Positions 51,461-62,361 are shown, numbered from the stretch's first letter. The stretch is 64,000 nt of DNA from Cellulophaga tyrosinoxydans (GCF_900176415.1 NZ_FWXO01000001.1:1422053-1486052); one strand, 5' to 3'. Notes: a model not told the origin generated them from the sequence alone. Numbers and translations: made by a program.

Positions 51461-52489
51461 TTATTTTATTAAAATACTCTTATAACGTTCTAAATTTTTT
51501 AGTGCAATACCAGTACCACGCACAACTGCTCTAAGTGGGTCTTCGGCAATGTAAACAGGTAAATCTGTTTTTTGAGATAATCTTCTGTCCAATCCTCTTA
51601 ACATAGAGCCTCCACCAGCTAAATAAATACCAGTGTTATAAATATCTGCAGCTAATTCTGGCGGTGTTTGCGATAAGGTTTCCATTACAGCATCTTCAAC
51701 ACGCAAAATAGATTTATCCAAAGCTTTAGCAATTTCTCTAAAAGAAATTTGTACTTGTTTTGGTTTTCCAGTTAATAAATCTCTTCCTTGAACAGACATA
51801 TCATCCGGTGGAGTTTGTAAATCTTCCGTGGCTGAACCTATAGTAATTTTTATATTTTCTGCGGTACTTTCACCTACGTACAAGTTATGTTGTGTACGCA
51901 TATAATAAATGATATCATTAGTAAAAACGTCACCTGCAATTTTTACGGATTTGTCACAAACAATACCTCCAAGTGCAATTACAGCAATTTCAGTAGTACC
52001 ACCACCTATATCCACAATCATATTTCCTTTTGGCTGCATAATATCCAATCCTATACCAATTGCTGCTGCCATTGGTTCGTGAATTAAATATACTTCTTTA
52101 CCATTTACACGCTCAGCAGATTCTTTTACAGCACGCATTTCTACCTCAGTAATACCAGAAGGAATACAAATTACCATTCTAAGTGCTGGAGGAAACCATT
52201 TTTTCTTAAGTGCAGGAATGTTTTTAATAAACATGTTGATCATCTTTTCTGATGCATCAAAATCTGCAATTACGCCATCTTTTAATGGACGTATGGTTTT
52301 TATATTTTCGTGGGTTTTTCCTTGCATCATATTGGCTTCTTTGCCAACGGCAATTATTTTACCACTAATTCTATCTCTGGCAACAATAGATGGACTATCC
52401 ACTACGACTTTATCGTTATGAATAATAAGAGTATTAGCTGTTCCTAAGTCAATTGCTATTTCCTCTGTCAAGAAATCAAAAAATCCCAT
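51461..52489 (-). CDS. mreB: Actin-like cell-shape protein MreB
   Basis: 342 aa. Actin fold motifs: EIAIDLGTANTLI (phosphate 1), GNMIVDIGGGTTEIAVIALGG (phosphate 2), LAGGGSMLRGLDRRL (adenosine) and a conserved LIHEPMAAAIG. Guides lateral wall synthesis. First gene of mreB-mreC-mreD-mrdA-rodA, 56 bp after purH on the same strand. Confidence 0.97.
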   Translation of the reverse strand: MGFFDFLTEEIAIDLGTANTLIIHNDKVVVDSPSIVARDRISGKIIAVGKEANMMQGKTHENIKTIRPLKDGVIADFDASEKMINMFIKNIPALKKKWFPPALRMVICIPSGITEVEMRAVKESAERVNGKEVYLIHEPMAAAIGIGLDIMQPKGNMIVDIGGGTTEIAVIALGGIVCDKSVKIAGDVFTNDIIYYMRTQHNLYVGESTAENIKITIGSATEDLQTPPDDMSVQGRDLLTGKPKQVQISFREIAKALDKSILRVEDAVMETLSQTPPELAADIYNTGIYLAGGGSMLRGLDRRLSQKTDLPVYIAEDPLRAVVRGTGIALKNLERYKSILIK

Positions 52490-52512
52490 TTTTAATTATT
52501 TGGTGTGTGGAC

Positions 52513-52545
52513 TAAATGTAAGTTTTATCGATGAAAGTAACAAAA
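52513..52545 (-). promoter_or_regulatory. Putative mreB promoter
   Basis: TTTTG (52545-52541), 20 bp, TACATTTA (52520-52513), one mismatch from TAnnTTTG, immediately after the purH stop. The expected start is about 20 nt before the mreB ATG. Confidence 0.45.
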
Positions 52546-54078
52546 TTAATGTTTAAAATGACGTGTGCCAGTCATTACCATAGAAATTCCATTATTATTA
52601 CAATAATCAACACTTAAATCGTCTTTTATAGAACCACCAGGCTGAATTACGCTAGAAATACCACTTTTGTGTGCAATTTCTACGCAATCCGGAAATGGAA
52701 AAAATGCATCACTCGCCATTACTGCTCCATTTAAATCAAATTTAAATGATTGAGCTTTATGTATGGCTTGGTTTAAAGCATCTACTCGTGAAGTTTGTCC
52801 TGTTCCACTTGCACATAACTGTTTGTTTTTTGCTAAAACAATTGTGTTAGACTTAGTGTGCTTACATAATTTAGAAGCAAATATTAAGTCTTCAATCTCT
52901 TGAGCTGTTGGGGCGGTTTTAGTTGCTGTTTTTAAATCTGATTTTGCATCAGTAATAAAATCTTTGTCTTGAACTAAAACCCCATTTAAACAAGTGCGAA
53001 CCAATGTTTCTGGTAAGGCAACATTATTTTGTACTAGAATAATTCTATTTTTTTTGCCTTGTAATATTTCCAAAGCATCTTCGGCGTAGCTTGGAGCTAT
53101 CACCACTTCGCAGAATAATTCGTGGATTTCTTCGGCAGTTGCCTTGTCTATTTCTTTATTGCTTATTAAAACACCACCAAATGCTGATACTGGATCTCCA
53201 GCAAGTGCATCTACATACGCTTGGTGTAAAGTGCTTCTCGAGGCTAATCCACAGGCGTTATTATGTTTTAAGATGGCGAAAGTAGGCTCGTCATTTTTAA
53301 ATTCGGACATTAAATTTACAGCAGCATCTACATCTAATAAATTGTTATAAGACAATTCTTTACCATGTAATTTTTTGAACATTGCATCAAAATCGCCAAA
53401 GAAATACCCTTTTTGATGTGGATTTTCTCCATAACGCAACACTTGTCCGTTGGTTTCGCTAATTTTTAAAACCGTTTCTTGTTTGTCTTTGTTAAAGTAA
53501 TTGAATATTGCTGTATCGTAGTGCGAAGAAACATTGAATGATTTTGCTGCAAAGCGCTTACGATCTTCAATAGTTGTAGTTCCGTTATTTGCTGAAATTA
53601 ACTCTAAAACTTCGGCATAATCTTCCATAGAAGAAACACAAAGAACATCTTTAAAATTTTTAGCCGCCGCTCTAATTAATGAAATACCACCTATATCTAT
53701 TTTTTCAATGATATCTTGTTCAGAAGCGCCACTTGCTACGGTTTTTTCAAAAGGATATAAATCTACGATGACGATATCAATTTGAGGAATCTCAAATTCT
53801 ACCAATTGTTTTTGATCACTCTCATTATCTTGGCGATTTAAAATCCCTCCAAAAACTTTTGGATGTAATGTTTTTACACGCCCGCCTAAAATAGATGGGT
53901 AGCTAGTTACATCTTCAACAGGAACTACATCAATCCCTAAATCTTTTACAAATTTTTCAGTACCACCGGTAGAATAAATGGTGATGCCAAGTTCTTGAAA
54001 TTTTCTTACAATTGGTTCTAATCCGTCTTTGTGAAATACAGAAATTAATGCTGATGTAGCTTTTTTAGTGGTGCTCAT
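52546..54078 (-). CDS. purH: Bifunctional AICAR transformylase/IMP cyclohydrolase
   Basis: About 510 aa, last two steps of IMP synthesis. N-terminal MGS/IMPCH domain (ALISVFHKDGLEPIVRKF, STGGTEKFVKDLGI, GRVKTLHPKVFGGIL), C-terminal AICARFT domain (LRYGENPHQKGYFF, LKHNNACGLA, SDAFFPFPDCVE, QPGGSIKDDLSVDYCN). I placed the start at the ATG at 54078 where the family begins; an extension from 54111 is rejected because the promoter lies there. Confidence 0.97.
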   Translation of the reverse strand: MSTTKKATSALISVFHKDGLEPIVRKFQELGITIYSTGGTEKFVKDLGIDVVPVEDVTSYPSILGGRVKTLHPKVFGGILNRQDNESDQKQLVEFEIPQIDIVIVDLYPFEKTVASGASEQDIIEKIDIGGISLIRAAAKNFKDVLCVSSMEDYAEVLELISANNGTTTIEDRKRFAAKSFNVSSHYDTAIFNYFNKDKQETVLKISETNGQVLRYGENPHQKGYFFGDFDAMFKKLHGKELSYNNLLDVDAAVNLMSEFKNDEPTFAILKHNNACGLASRSTLHQAYVDALAGDPVSAFGGVLISNKEIDKATAEEIHELFCEVVIAPSYAEDALEILQGKKNRIILVQNNVALPETLVRTCLNGVLVQDKDFITDAKSDLKTATKTAPTAQEIEDLIFASKLCKHTKSNTIVLAKNKQLCASGTGQTSRVDALNQAIHKAQSFKFDLNGAVMASDAFFPFPDCVEIAHKSGISSVIQPGGSIKDDLSVDYCNNNGISMVMTGTRHFKH

Positions 54079-54112
54079 TTTTAGGTGCTTATGATTAAAG
54101 ATTTTAAGCACA

Positions 54113-54120
54113 CAAAAGTA
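54113..54120 (-). promoter_or_regulatory. -7 element for purH
   Basis: TACTTTTG on the minus strand, exact TAnnTTTG, about 35 bases before the purH ATG and identical to the arg leader box. A T-rich stretch lies at the -33 region. Confidence 0.5.
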
Positions 54121-54172
54121 ATTTTTTTGAATTTAAAAAAACACCGATGTTATCAACAAATACGCTAAAGTT

Positions 54173-54628
54173 TTAAAGAATTTTGGCGATTTCAGCATTT
54201 ACAAATTCTAAAAAGCGTTCATCGGCTTTGGTAAATGGGTCTGGTGTGTTCGAATCAATGTCTATTTGACCAATATTTTCACCATTTACAAAAAGAGGAA
54301 TTACAATTTCAGCTTTCACAGTAATGCTACAGGCTATGTAATTATCTTGTGCTTTTACATCTGGCACAACAAAATTTTGATTGCTGACAGCTACTTGTCC
54401 GCATATTCCTTTTCCAAATGGTATAATGGTATGATCTGTAGGTTCGCCGGCATATGGGCCAAGTTTAAGTTCATTTTTATCACCATTTTTAAAATAAAAT
54501 CCTACCCAATCATAGTGCTTTACATTAGCTTTTAAAAGGTCACAGGTTTCTTGTAAACGCGTATCTGTAGATTTAGATGCGTCTTTTAAAATGGAAATAA
54601 CTTCTTTTTTTAAGGAATCAAATTGCAT
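54173..54628 (-). CDS. msrC: GAF-domain free methionine-(R)-sulfoxide reductase
   Basis: About 151 aa single GAF domain. GKGICGQVA and NYIACSITVKAEIVIPL carry the two conserved redox cysteines of fRMsr; GQIDIDSNTPDPFT is the end signature. Reduces free Met-R-sulfoxide with thioredoxin. Start placed at ATG 54628 (family-like MQFDSLKKEV). It precedes purH on the same strand, and is divergent from the metal operon. Confidence 0.87.
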   Translation of the reverse strand: MQFDSLKKEVISILKDASKSTDTRLQETCDLLKANVKHYDWVGFYFKNGDKNELKLGPYAGEPTDHTIIPFGKGICGQVAVSNQNFVVPDVKAQDNYIACSITVKAEIVIPLFVNGENIGQIDIDSNTPDPFTKADERFLEFVNAEIAKIL

Positions 54629-54652
54629 GCTTGTGATGTTAATTTTAGAATT

Positions 54653-54685
54653 CAAAAGTCGAACATTTTAAGTAAATATTACAAA
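54653..54685 (-). promoter_or_regulatory. Promoter of the fRMsr gene
   Basis: TTTG (54685-54682), 21 bp, GACTTTTG (54660-54653), one mismatch at the first position of TAnnTTTG. Expected start about 54649, about 20 nt before the ATG. Confidence 0.5.
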
Positions 54686-54722
54686 TAAAATGACCTAAAT
54701 AAAAGTTAATAACGAGTGAGTT

Positions 54723-54755
54723 TTTGTCAAGTAATTTTAATATTTCGTAAATTTG
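54723..54755 (+). promoter_or_regulatory. Promoter of the metal operon
   Basis: TTTG (54723-54726), 21 bp, TAAATTTG (54748-54755): a full match to the Bacteroidota consensus. The start lies about 54759-54760, so the ATG at 54761 would be at or next to the 5' end of the mRNA. Confidence 0.7.
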
Positions 54756-54760
54756 CATTC

Positions 54761-55177
54761 ATGAAAAAAATGTTTCATAAAATAAGCGCAACCAGTTTAG
54801 CACTATTGCTATTGGTAATTACTACTTCTTGGAAAGTAGAAAAGCATTATTGTATGGGTCATTTAATAGATGTTGCTTTTTTTGTACCTGCAGAAACTTG
54901 TGGTATGGATATGTCGACAGCTGATAATGAAAATGATGATGAAGTCATTCAAAATTCATGTTGCGACGAAACAATTATTGCAGTTGAAGGTCAGAATGAT
55001 GTAAAACCTTCTATTCATGATGTCAATTTAGAGCAGCAAATCTTTTTAGCTGCATATACGTATACTTATTTAAGTTTGTTTGAGCCTTTGGCTTTTGAAA
55101 ACTTACCTCATGAATATTACTTGCCACCAGATATCGTCAAAGACATTCAGTTACTTGACGCAGTCTTCTTAATTTGA
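54761..55177 (+). CDS. HYC_CC_PP-type secreted cysteine protein
   Basis: About 138 aa, signal peptide or N-terminal anchor (SATSLALLLLVITTSW). It carries the three hallmarks of this Bacteroidota family: HYC (EKHYCMGHLID), CC (NSCCDETI) and PP (YYLPPDIV). Further Cys at ETCGMDM. No enzymatic fold is recognised. The His/Cys set suggests metal (copper-like) binding in the periplasm. First gene of a four-gene operon; I chose the ATG at 54761, in line with the promoter. Confidence 0.75.
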   Translation: MKKMFHKISATSLALLLLVITTSWKVEKHYCMGHLIDVAFFVPAETCGMDMSTADNENDDEVIQNSCCDETIIAVEGQNDVKPSIHDVNLEQQIFLAAYTYTYLSLFEPLAFENLPHEYYLPPDIVKDIQLLDAVFLI

Positions 55178-55251
55178 TTTTTTTAGTTTTAATAGCATTC
55201 ATAAGCCTATAAAGGCTATAGTACGTTGACATAAACTAAGAAAATATAACA

Positions 55252-55986
55252 ATGAAAAATACCTATATTGTAACTGGCATGACCTGTAATGGCTGTGTTT
55301 CATCAGTTACAGAAAAAATATCAAAATTAGACGGGGTTGTATCTGTTGAAGTAAATTTGGAGAATAAGGAGGCAATAATTGACTCTAATCATCAGATAAA
55401 CACTTTAATTTTACAAGAAGCCTTACGTCCTAAGTATACTATCACGAAAAAGAAAACTGCGCAGAAAGAGCCACTTTACTTGGAAGATAGTTTTACTGAT
55501 AATAAATCTAAAATAGAACAATTAAAGCCACTTTTTTTAATTCTGTTTTATCTTTTTTCAAGCGCAATTTTACTCCATTACAAGGCTTGGGATATAAAAG
55601 AAGCCATGCTAGATTTTATGGGCATGTTTTATATTGTCTTTAGCTTTTTTAAATTTTTAGATTTAAAAGGTTTTCCAGACAGTTTTAGAATGTATGATCC
55701 ATTAGCGAAAGCACTACCTTTTTATGGATGGATTTATCCTTTTATAGAAACAGTATTGGGACTTATGTTTTTAATGCGTATTCAAATTCCTATTGCCTTA
55801 ATTGTAACTATTATTATATTAGGAATAACAACGATTGGAGTTACAAGAACACTTTTAGACAAAAAATCTATCCGATGTGCTTGTTTAGGAACGGCATTAA
55901 AATTACCAATGACCGAAGCTACATTTATTGAGAATGCTATAATGCTAGTTATGGCTGGTACTATGTTAATTCAAATTCTTCTGTAG
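55252..55986 (+). CDS. HMA-MauE/DoxX fusion membrane protein
   Basis: 244 aa. N-terminal heavy-metal-associated domain, about residues 1-65, with GMTCNGCVSSVTEKI (CxxC). The C-terminal half (about 95-244) has four TM helices of MauE/DoxX type and a CxC motif (IRCACLGTALKLP) seen in redox-associated MauE proteins. Probably receives a metal or electrons at the inner membrane. The stop is directly followed by the TonB receptor ATG. Confidence 0.8.
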   Translation: MKNTYIVTGMTCNGCVSSVTEKISKLDGVVSVEVNLENKEAIIDSNHQINTLILQEALRPKYTITKKKTAQKEPLYLEDSFTDNKSKIEQLKPLFLILFYLFSSAILLHYKAWDIKEAMLDFMGMFYIVFSFFKFLDLKGFPDSFRMYDPLAKALPFYGWIYPFIETVLGLMFLMRIQIPIALIVTIIILGITTIGVTRTLLDKKSIRCACLGTALKLPMTEATFIENAIMLVMAGTMLIQILL

Positions 55987-58236
55987 ATGATGGCTAAAAT
56001 GAAATTAGTATTGTTTAGCATTGTTTTTGGCGGATTATTCGCTACATATGCTCAGGAAAAAGTGGAAGGAATGGTTATGGAAGCAAATAGCGAGAATAAG
56101 CATATAGGGCTTCCAGGTGCTAGTGTATATTGGATGAATTCACAAATTGGGGTAATCACTAATGAAGAAGGATTGTTTTCTATACCTTTTAAAAAAGAGT
56201 ACAATAAATTAATTATAAGTTATGTCGGGTTTGAGTCAGACACATTAACGATTATGACGCCAAAAATGGTGCATCATACGTTAAAACCTTCCAATGAACT
56301 TAATGAGGTGGTGGTTGAGCAAAAACGTGATGCCGTACAGAAAACCTATTTTAGTTCGCAGAATGTGGTGACTATAAATAGTGCTGAGTTATTAAAAGCC
56401 GCTTGTTGTAATCTATCAGAAAGTTTTGAAACTAATCCGGCAATTGATGTAAATTTTTCTGATGCATTAACTGGCACAAAACAAATTCAAATGTTAGGAC
56501 TTACAAGTCCGTATTTGTTAATCACACAAGAGAATATTCCGAGTGTTCGTGGAGCGTCACAGGCATATGGATTGACTTTTACGCCAGGAACTTGGGTAGA
56601 GAGCATACAAATTACTAAAGGAGCCGGAAGTGTAGTAAATGGTTATGAGAGTATTTCTGGACAGATAAATACCGAGTTAGTAAAACCTTTAACGGATAAA
56701 GCCGTTTTTGTAAATGGTTATGCCAACCAGAATGGCCGGTATGAACTAAATACGCACTTCAATAAAAAACTGACGGATAAATGGAGTACAGGATTGTATA
56801 TTCATGGCAATAAACGTTCGCAAAAAGAAGATGCAAATGATGATAGTTTTTTAGATGCTCCAATTTCTGATCAGATAAATGTCATGAATCGTTGGCAATA
56901 TCAAGATGCAGAAAAAGGATGGGTTAGTTTTTTTAATGTCCGTTTTTTAAATGAAGAAAAACAAGTTGGAGAAACTATTTTTAATCCTGAACTTGATAAA
57001 CTTACTACAAATGCTTGGGGTAGTGAAATAGACACACGACGATTTGATACTTCATTGAAACTGGGTTATGTTTTTCCTGAATTACCTTTTCAAAGTCTAG
57101 GTTTTCAAACGTCATATAGTTATCATAATCAAGATTCATATTTTGGTTTAAGAACCTATAATATTGAGCATGAAAGTGTGTACACTAATTTTTTATTCAA
57201 TTCCATAATTGGCGATACTCAAAATAAGTTTAAAACAGGAGTTACTTTCGCGTATGATGGGTACGATGAATTAGTGAATAATATAGATTATTCTAGAACA
57301 GATGCATCTATCGGTGCTTTCTTTGAGTATAATTACGATAACTTAGAGAAGGTGAATCTAACGGCAGGTATTCGAGTAGATAATCATAACAGGTTAGGAA
57401 CATTTATAACTCCTAGATTTCATATTCGGTATACGCCATGGGAAAAAGCAAGTTTAAGGGGTTCGTTTGGTAGAGGTAAACGAGCAGCTAATATTTTTGC
57501 AGAAAATCAACAACTATTTGGTTCTTCTCGTGAGATTAAAATTTCTAATACTGGTGGAAATATTTATGGTTTAGACCCTGAAGATGCATGGAATTACGGA
57601 GTGAGTTTTTTACAAGGTTTTACATTCTTGGATCGACCAGGAAATTTTACGGTAGATTTCTATAAAACAGATTTTAAAAATCAGATTGTTGTAGATTGGG
57701 AAAACCCTCAAGAAATAGCTTTTTATAACCTAGAAGGTAAAAGTTACGCTAGTAGTTTTCAAGTTGAGGTGAATCATGAACTATTAAAGAACTTAGAGGT
57801 GCGTACGGCGTATAAGTATTATGATGTGCGAACAGATTATAAAAGTGGTTCATTACAAAAACCTATACAAGCTCAACATAGATATTTTGTAAATTTAGGG
57901 TATCAAACTCCAGCTAAAGAAAATGGTTCGCAGTGGAAATTTGATTATACTTTACATGCATTAGGTAAACAACGTATACCTAGTACTGCGTCATATACAG
58001 CACAATACCAATTGCCTGATTATGCTGAACCATATAGTTTAATGAATGCGCAAATTACAAAAGTGTTTAATAGCAGTTTTGAAGTATATTTAGGAGGTGA
58101 AAACTTAACAAATTATACTCAAAATAATGCTGTTTTGGGAGCGGATAATCCTTTTGGCGCAAATTTTGATACTAGTATTGTCTATGCGCCTATTATGGGC
58201 AGAATGTTTTTTGCCGGATTTAGATTTAAAATTTAA
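55987..58236 (+). CDS. TonB-dependent outer-membrane receptor
   Basis: 749 aa, signal peptide (FSIVFGGLFATYAQ), carboxypeptidase-regulatory-like domain (GASVYWMNSQIGVITNEEG, about 25-105), plug domain and 22-strand barrel ending AGFRFKI. The plug contains LLKAACCNLSESFETNPAID, with a Cys pair, unusual for iron-siderophore receptors but in line with the Cys-rich neighbours. Likely imports a metal complex, copper being the best guess. No SusD partner. The exact start among three Met codons (55987, 55990, 55999) is uncertain. Confidence 0.88.
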   Translation: MMAKMKLVLFSIVFGGLFATYAQEKVEGMVMEANSENKHIGLPGASVYWMNSQIGVITNEEGLFSIPFKKEYNKLIISYVGFESDTLTIMTPKMVHHTLKPSNELNEVVVEQKRDAVQKTYFSSQNVVTINSAELLKAACCNLSESFETNPAIDVNFSDALTGTKQIQMLGLTSPYLLITQENIPSVRGASQAYGLTFTPGTWVESIQITKGAGSVVNGYESISGQINTELVKPLTDKAVFVNGYANQNGRYELNTHFNKKLTDKWSTGLYIHGNKRSQKEDANDDSFLDAPISDQINVMNRWQYQDAEKGWVSFFNVRFLNEEKQVGETIFNPELDKLTTNAWGSEIDTRRFDTSLKLGYVFPELPFQSLGFQTSYSYHNQDSYFGLRTYNIEHESVYTNFLFNSIIGDTQNKFKTGVTFAYDGYDELVNNIDYSRTDASIGAFFEYNYDNLEKVNLTAGIRVDNHNRLGTFITPRFHIRYTPWEKASLRGSFGRGKRAANIFAENQQLFGSSREIKISNTGGNIYGLDPEDAWNYGVSFLQGFTFLDRPGNFTVDFYKTDFKNQIVVDWENPQEIAFYNLEGKSYASSFQVEVNHELLKNLEVRTAYKYYDVRTDYKSGSLQKPIQAQHRYFVNLGYQTPAKENGSQWKFDYTLHALGKQRIPSTASYTAQYQLPDYAEPYSLMNAQITKVFNSSFEVYLGGENLTNYTQNNAVLGADNPFGANFDTSIVYAPIMGRMFFAGFRFKI

Positions 58237-58310
58237 AAGCGCAAGTTGCGAATTGATTATAAAAATTGAAAAGTAGAAGTAGAAAAAGTAATTAACTAAA
58301 ATAGAAAAGA

Positions 58311-58667
58311 ATGAAAAAAATAGTTTTAATCACATGTATGGCTTTGTTTACCATGGTAGCATTTGCCCAAGAAAAAAACAAAAATATGAAATTTGATGTC
58401 AACGGCAAGTGTGGCATGTGTAAAGAACGAATAGAAAAGGCAGCTTTAGGTGTAAAGGGTGTAAAATTTGCCTCTTGGGATATTCCTTCACACCAATTAT
58501 CCGTAATTATGGATGAACGCAAAACAGATGCCATGAAAATAAAAACTGCAATTGTTGCAGTAGGTCATGATACTAAAGAGTTAAAAGCTACTGAAGAGGC
58601 ATATAATAGTGTGCATCCTTGTTGTAAATACAGAGAAGATAATTCTGATGATGGAATGAATCATTAA
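58311..58667 (+). CDS. Periplasmic HMA-domain metal-binding protein
   Basis: 118 aa, signal peptide (ITCMALFTMVAFAQ), one heavy-metal-associated domain with KCGMCKERIEKAALG (CxxC), and a C-terminal tail with HPCCKY. It fits a soluble metallochaperone between the TonB receptor and the HMA-MauE protein. Last gene of the operon; terminator follows. Confidence 0.85.
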   Translation: MKKIVLITCMALFTMVAFAQEKNKNMKFDVNGKCGMCKERIEKAALGVKGVKFASWDIPSHQLSVIMDERKTDAMKIKTAIVAVGHDTKELKATEEAYNSVHPCCKYREDNSDDGMNH

Positions 58668-58690
58668 AATTTATCGTAAAATAATAGAAG

Positions 58691-58722
58691 GCCATTTTTT
58701 GTCATAAAAAATGGCTTTTTTT
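58691..58722 (+). terminator. Terminator of the metal operon
   Basis: GCCATTTTTT (58691-58700), loop GTCAT, AAAAAATGGC (58706-58715), then seven T. Confidence 0.88.
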
Positions 58723-58764
58723 GTTGATATTTAGTGTGCTTAAAAAACTAAACTAACCTTAACT

Positions 58765-60252
58765 ATGAAACCTATTTTAGTATTCCTTTCTGTCTTTTTT
58801 GTTATTAGTATTTATTCGCAAAATCAGACAAGTCTACAAGTTATTGAAAGTAAACCTTTTCATGATTCTGTGGAGGCTCCCGATGTTGTAGCTATGCAAA
58901 CAAATGATAATGGCGACACCGGTGTAATTAGATTTAACACAAGACAAATGCTTTTTGATGTCTTTAATGCGTCATTAGAAAGAATAAGTAATGCAATAAT
59001 CGACATTGAACGAAAGGAAGAATTTAGGGCTTCACTCTATTTTGAGAACCAGATAAAAGTAATTACGTTGTACGCTCCATCTAGTAAAGAGCGTGTAGTT
59101 TATTGCTACACATTCAATATTAATACTAAGTCCTATACTAAAAAGCAACTTTTTCAAAAAACGTTGGAAAGTAATGCGGCTTTATTTTCAGGTGCAAATA
59201 AACGTCAAACAAATTTTGCACAATCCCCAAATGGGAAATATCTGGCAATGACAACAGATAATATTAAAAAGAAAAGTAATTCTTATACGATTCATCTTTT
59301 TGATGCTAATACCTTAGAAGTAGTTTTTGAACAATCGTATCAAGAACATATTGAGAAATATTTTGAGCTCAATGATTTGGCAGTGGATAATGATGCTAAT
59401 GTTTTTGTTTTGGGCAAACTTTTTATGGAAGGAAGAAAAAATAAAATTGATAATAAGGCGAATTATGAATTTGTGCTAAATAAGGTAAATACCTCAAAGA
59501 TTGATGTGCAGAGTATTGCCTTAGATCAGGAACAAATAAAATCATTGACAATAAGTTTTAAAAACCATAAACTACATCTCTTAGGATTTTATTCTGAGCG
59601 TAATGTAAACAAGATAAAAGGAGGGTGTGATTTTCAAGTAAATCCGAATACACTTGTGGTTGAAAACAAACAATTATCGCAATTACCGATCGCTGTTTTT
59701 GAGGACATATTTGGTGAAGATAATGCAGAAGATAAAAAGGATAAAGAGTTGAGTAATTACTTTGTGGATTATACTATAGAAGACGCTAATGGCAATACTT
59801 ATTTGTTGGCAGAAGAATTTTTTATTTCTACCACTTATGTGAGTAATGGACAATTTGGTGGATATACAACAACAACGCCACATTATAATAATATACTTAT
59901 ATTAAAGTTAAATGCATCTGGAACATTAGAATGGGGGAGAAGTGTATTTAAAAAAGCAAATGCACCATCGTACAATGCTTTTTTAAAAGAAAACCAATTG
60001 CATGTTGTATTAAATTCTGGTAAAAATTTAAAAGATAAAGAAGATGGTAGAGTAAAGGTTTCAAAAGGAATTTTTGAATCTTCTGCATTGTATGATTTTG
60101 CATATTCGGAAAACGGTGAAGTAACCTATACTAAAATTCAGGATAACAAAGGCGCTAATTTTTACCAACCAGCTTATGGTACCTATAAGAATAATCAGTT
60201 TATTATGATTAATACCAGAGGTTCAGAGAAAAGTTTAATGATCTTGAAATAA
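58765..60252 (+). CDS. Secreted protein of unknown function
   Basis: 495 aa with signal peptide (VFLSVFFVISIYSQ). The remainder is rich in short beta-strand-like segments with asparagine/aspartate turns (for example NDLAVDNDANVFVLGKL, ILILKLNASGTLEWGRSV), suggesting a beta-propeller-like fold, but no WD40, Kelch or NHL signature is firm. Preceded and followed by terminators, so it is probably monocistronic. I do not recognise the family. Confidence 0.6.
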   Translation: MKPILVFLSVFFVISIYSQNQTSLQVIESKPFHDSVEAPDVVAMQTNDNGDTGVIRFNTRQMLFDVFNASLERISNAIIDIERKEEFRASLYFENQIKVITLYAPSSKERVVYCYTFNINTKSYTKKQLFQKTLESNAALFSGANKRQTNFAQSPNGKYLAMTTDNIKKKSNSYTIHLFDANTLEVVFEQSYQEHIEKYFELNDLAVDNDANVFVLGKLFMEGRKNKIDNKANYEFVLNKVNTSKIDVQSIALDQEQIKSLTISFKNHKLHLLGFYSERNVNKIKGGCDFQVNPNTLVVENKQLSQLPIAVFEDIFGEDNAEDKKDKELSNYFVDYTIEDANGNTYLLAEEFFISTTYVSNGQFGGYTTTTPHYNNILILKLNASGTLEWGRSVFKKANAPSYNAFLKENQLHVVLNSGKNLKDKEDGRVKVSKGIFESSALYDFAYSENGEVTYTKIQDNKGANFYQPAYGTYKNNQFIMINTRGSEKSLMILK

Positions 60253-60290
60253 TATATAGGTATTTCAGGACGAGACATACCATGTAAATA

Positions 60291-60325
60291 AAAAGCCCAC
60301 TTTGGTTCAACCAAAGTGGGCTTTT
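60291..60325. terminator. Bidirectional terminator between unknown gene and groEL
   Basis: 15-bp perfect stem AAAAGCCCACTTTGG (60291-60305) with CCAAAGTGGGCTTTT (60311-60325), loop TTCAA. Confidence 0.93.
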
Positions 60326-60350
60326 AAATTATTATGTTATGGTCTAACCA

Positions 60351-61988
<1,638 letters not shown>

Positions 61989-62000
61989 TTATTTTAGTCA

Positions 62001-62018
62001 TTCCCAAAGAGTTGGGAA
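62001..62018 (-). repeat. Hairpin in groES-groEL gap
   Basis: TTCCCAA (62001-62007), loop AGAG, TTGGGAA (62012-62018): 7 perfect pairs about 20 nt upstream of the groL ATG. No T run follows, so it is a processing/stability hairpin candidate. Confidence 0.5.
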
Positions 62019-62082
62019 ATAAATTCATCTTATAATTTTATTTTAAAGATTTCCGTTTTCACAGAAATAACAGAAAATTTAT

Positions 62083-62361
62083 TTATATGATAGCTAATAT
62101 GTCGCTTTCACGCATCATTAAGAAGTCAGTGCCTTCCAATTTTAGCTCCGTACCAGCATATTTACCATAAAGTACGGTGTCACCAACTTTAACAGTAACT
62201 TTTTCATCTTTTGTACCAGGACCAACAGCTACAACTTTTCCTTTTTGTGGTTTTTCTTTTGCAGTATCTGGAATGTAAAGTCCAGAAGCAGTCTTTGTTT
62301 CAGCCGCCATTGGCTCAATAAGTACTCGATCTGCCAATGGTTTAATGTTAACTTTAGCCAT
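62083..62361 (-). CDS. groS: Co-chaperonin GroES
   Basis: 92 aa. [21 protein letters not shown] (the start of the fold and mobile loop), [12 protein letters not shown] and [15 protein letters not shown] are diagnostic. Caps GroEL. First gene of the groES-groEL operon. No CIRCE element and no clear TAnnTTTG box were found upstream. Confidence 0.97.
   Translation of the reverse strand: MAKVNIKPLADRVLIEPMAAETKTASGLYIPDTAKEKPQKGKVVAVGPGTKDEKVTVKVGDTVLYGKYAGTELKLEGTDFLMMRESDILAII

Noticed and set aside
55205-55218. Small AGCCT/AGGCT inverted repeat before the HMA-MauE gene
   Set aside because: Only five pairs with a four-base loop and no T run; too weak to call a regulatory hairpin.
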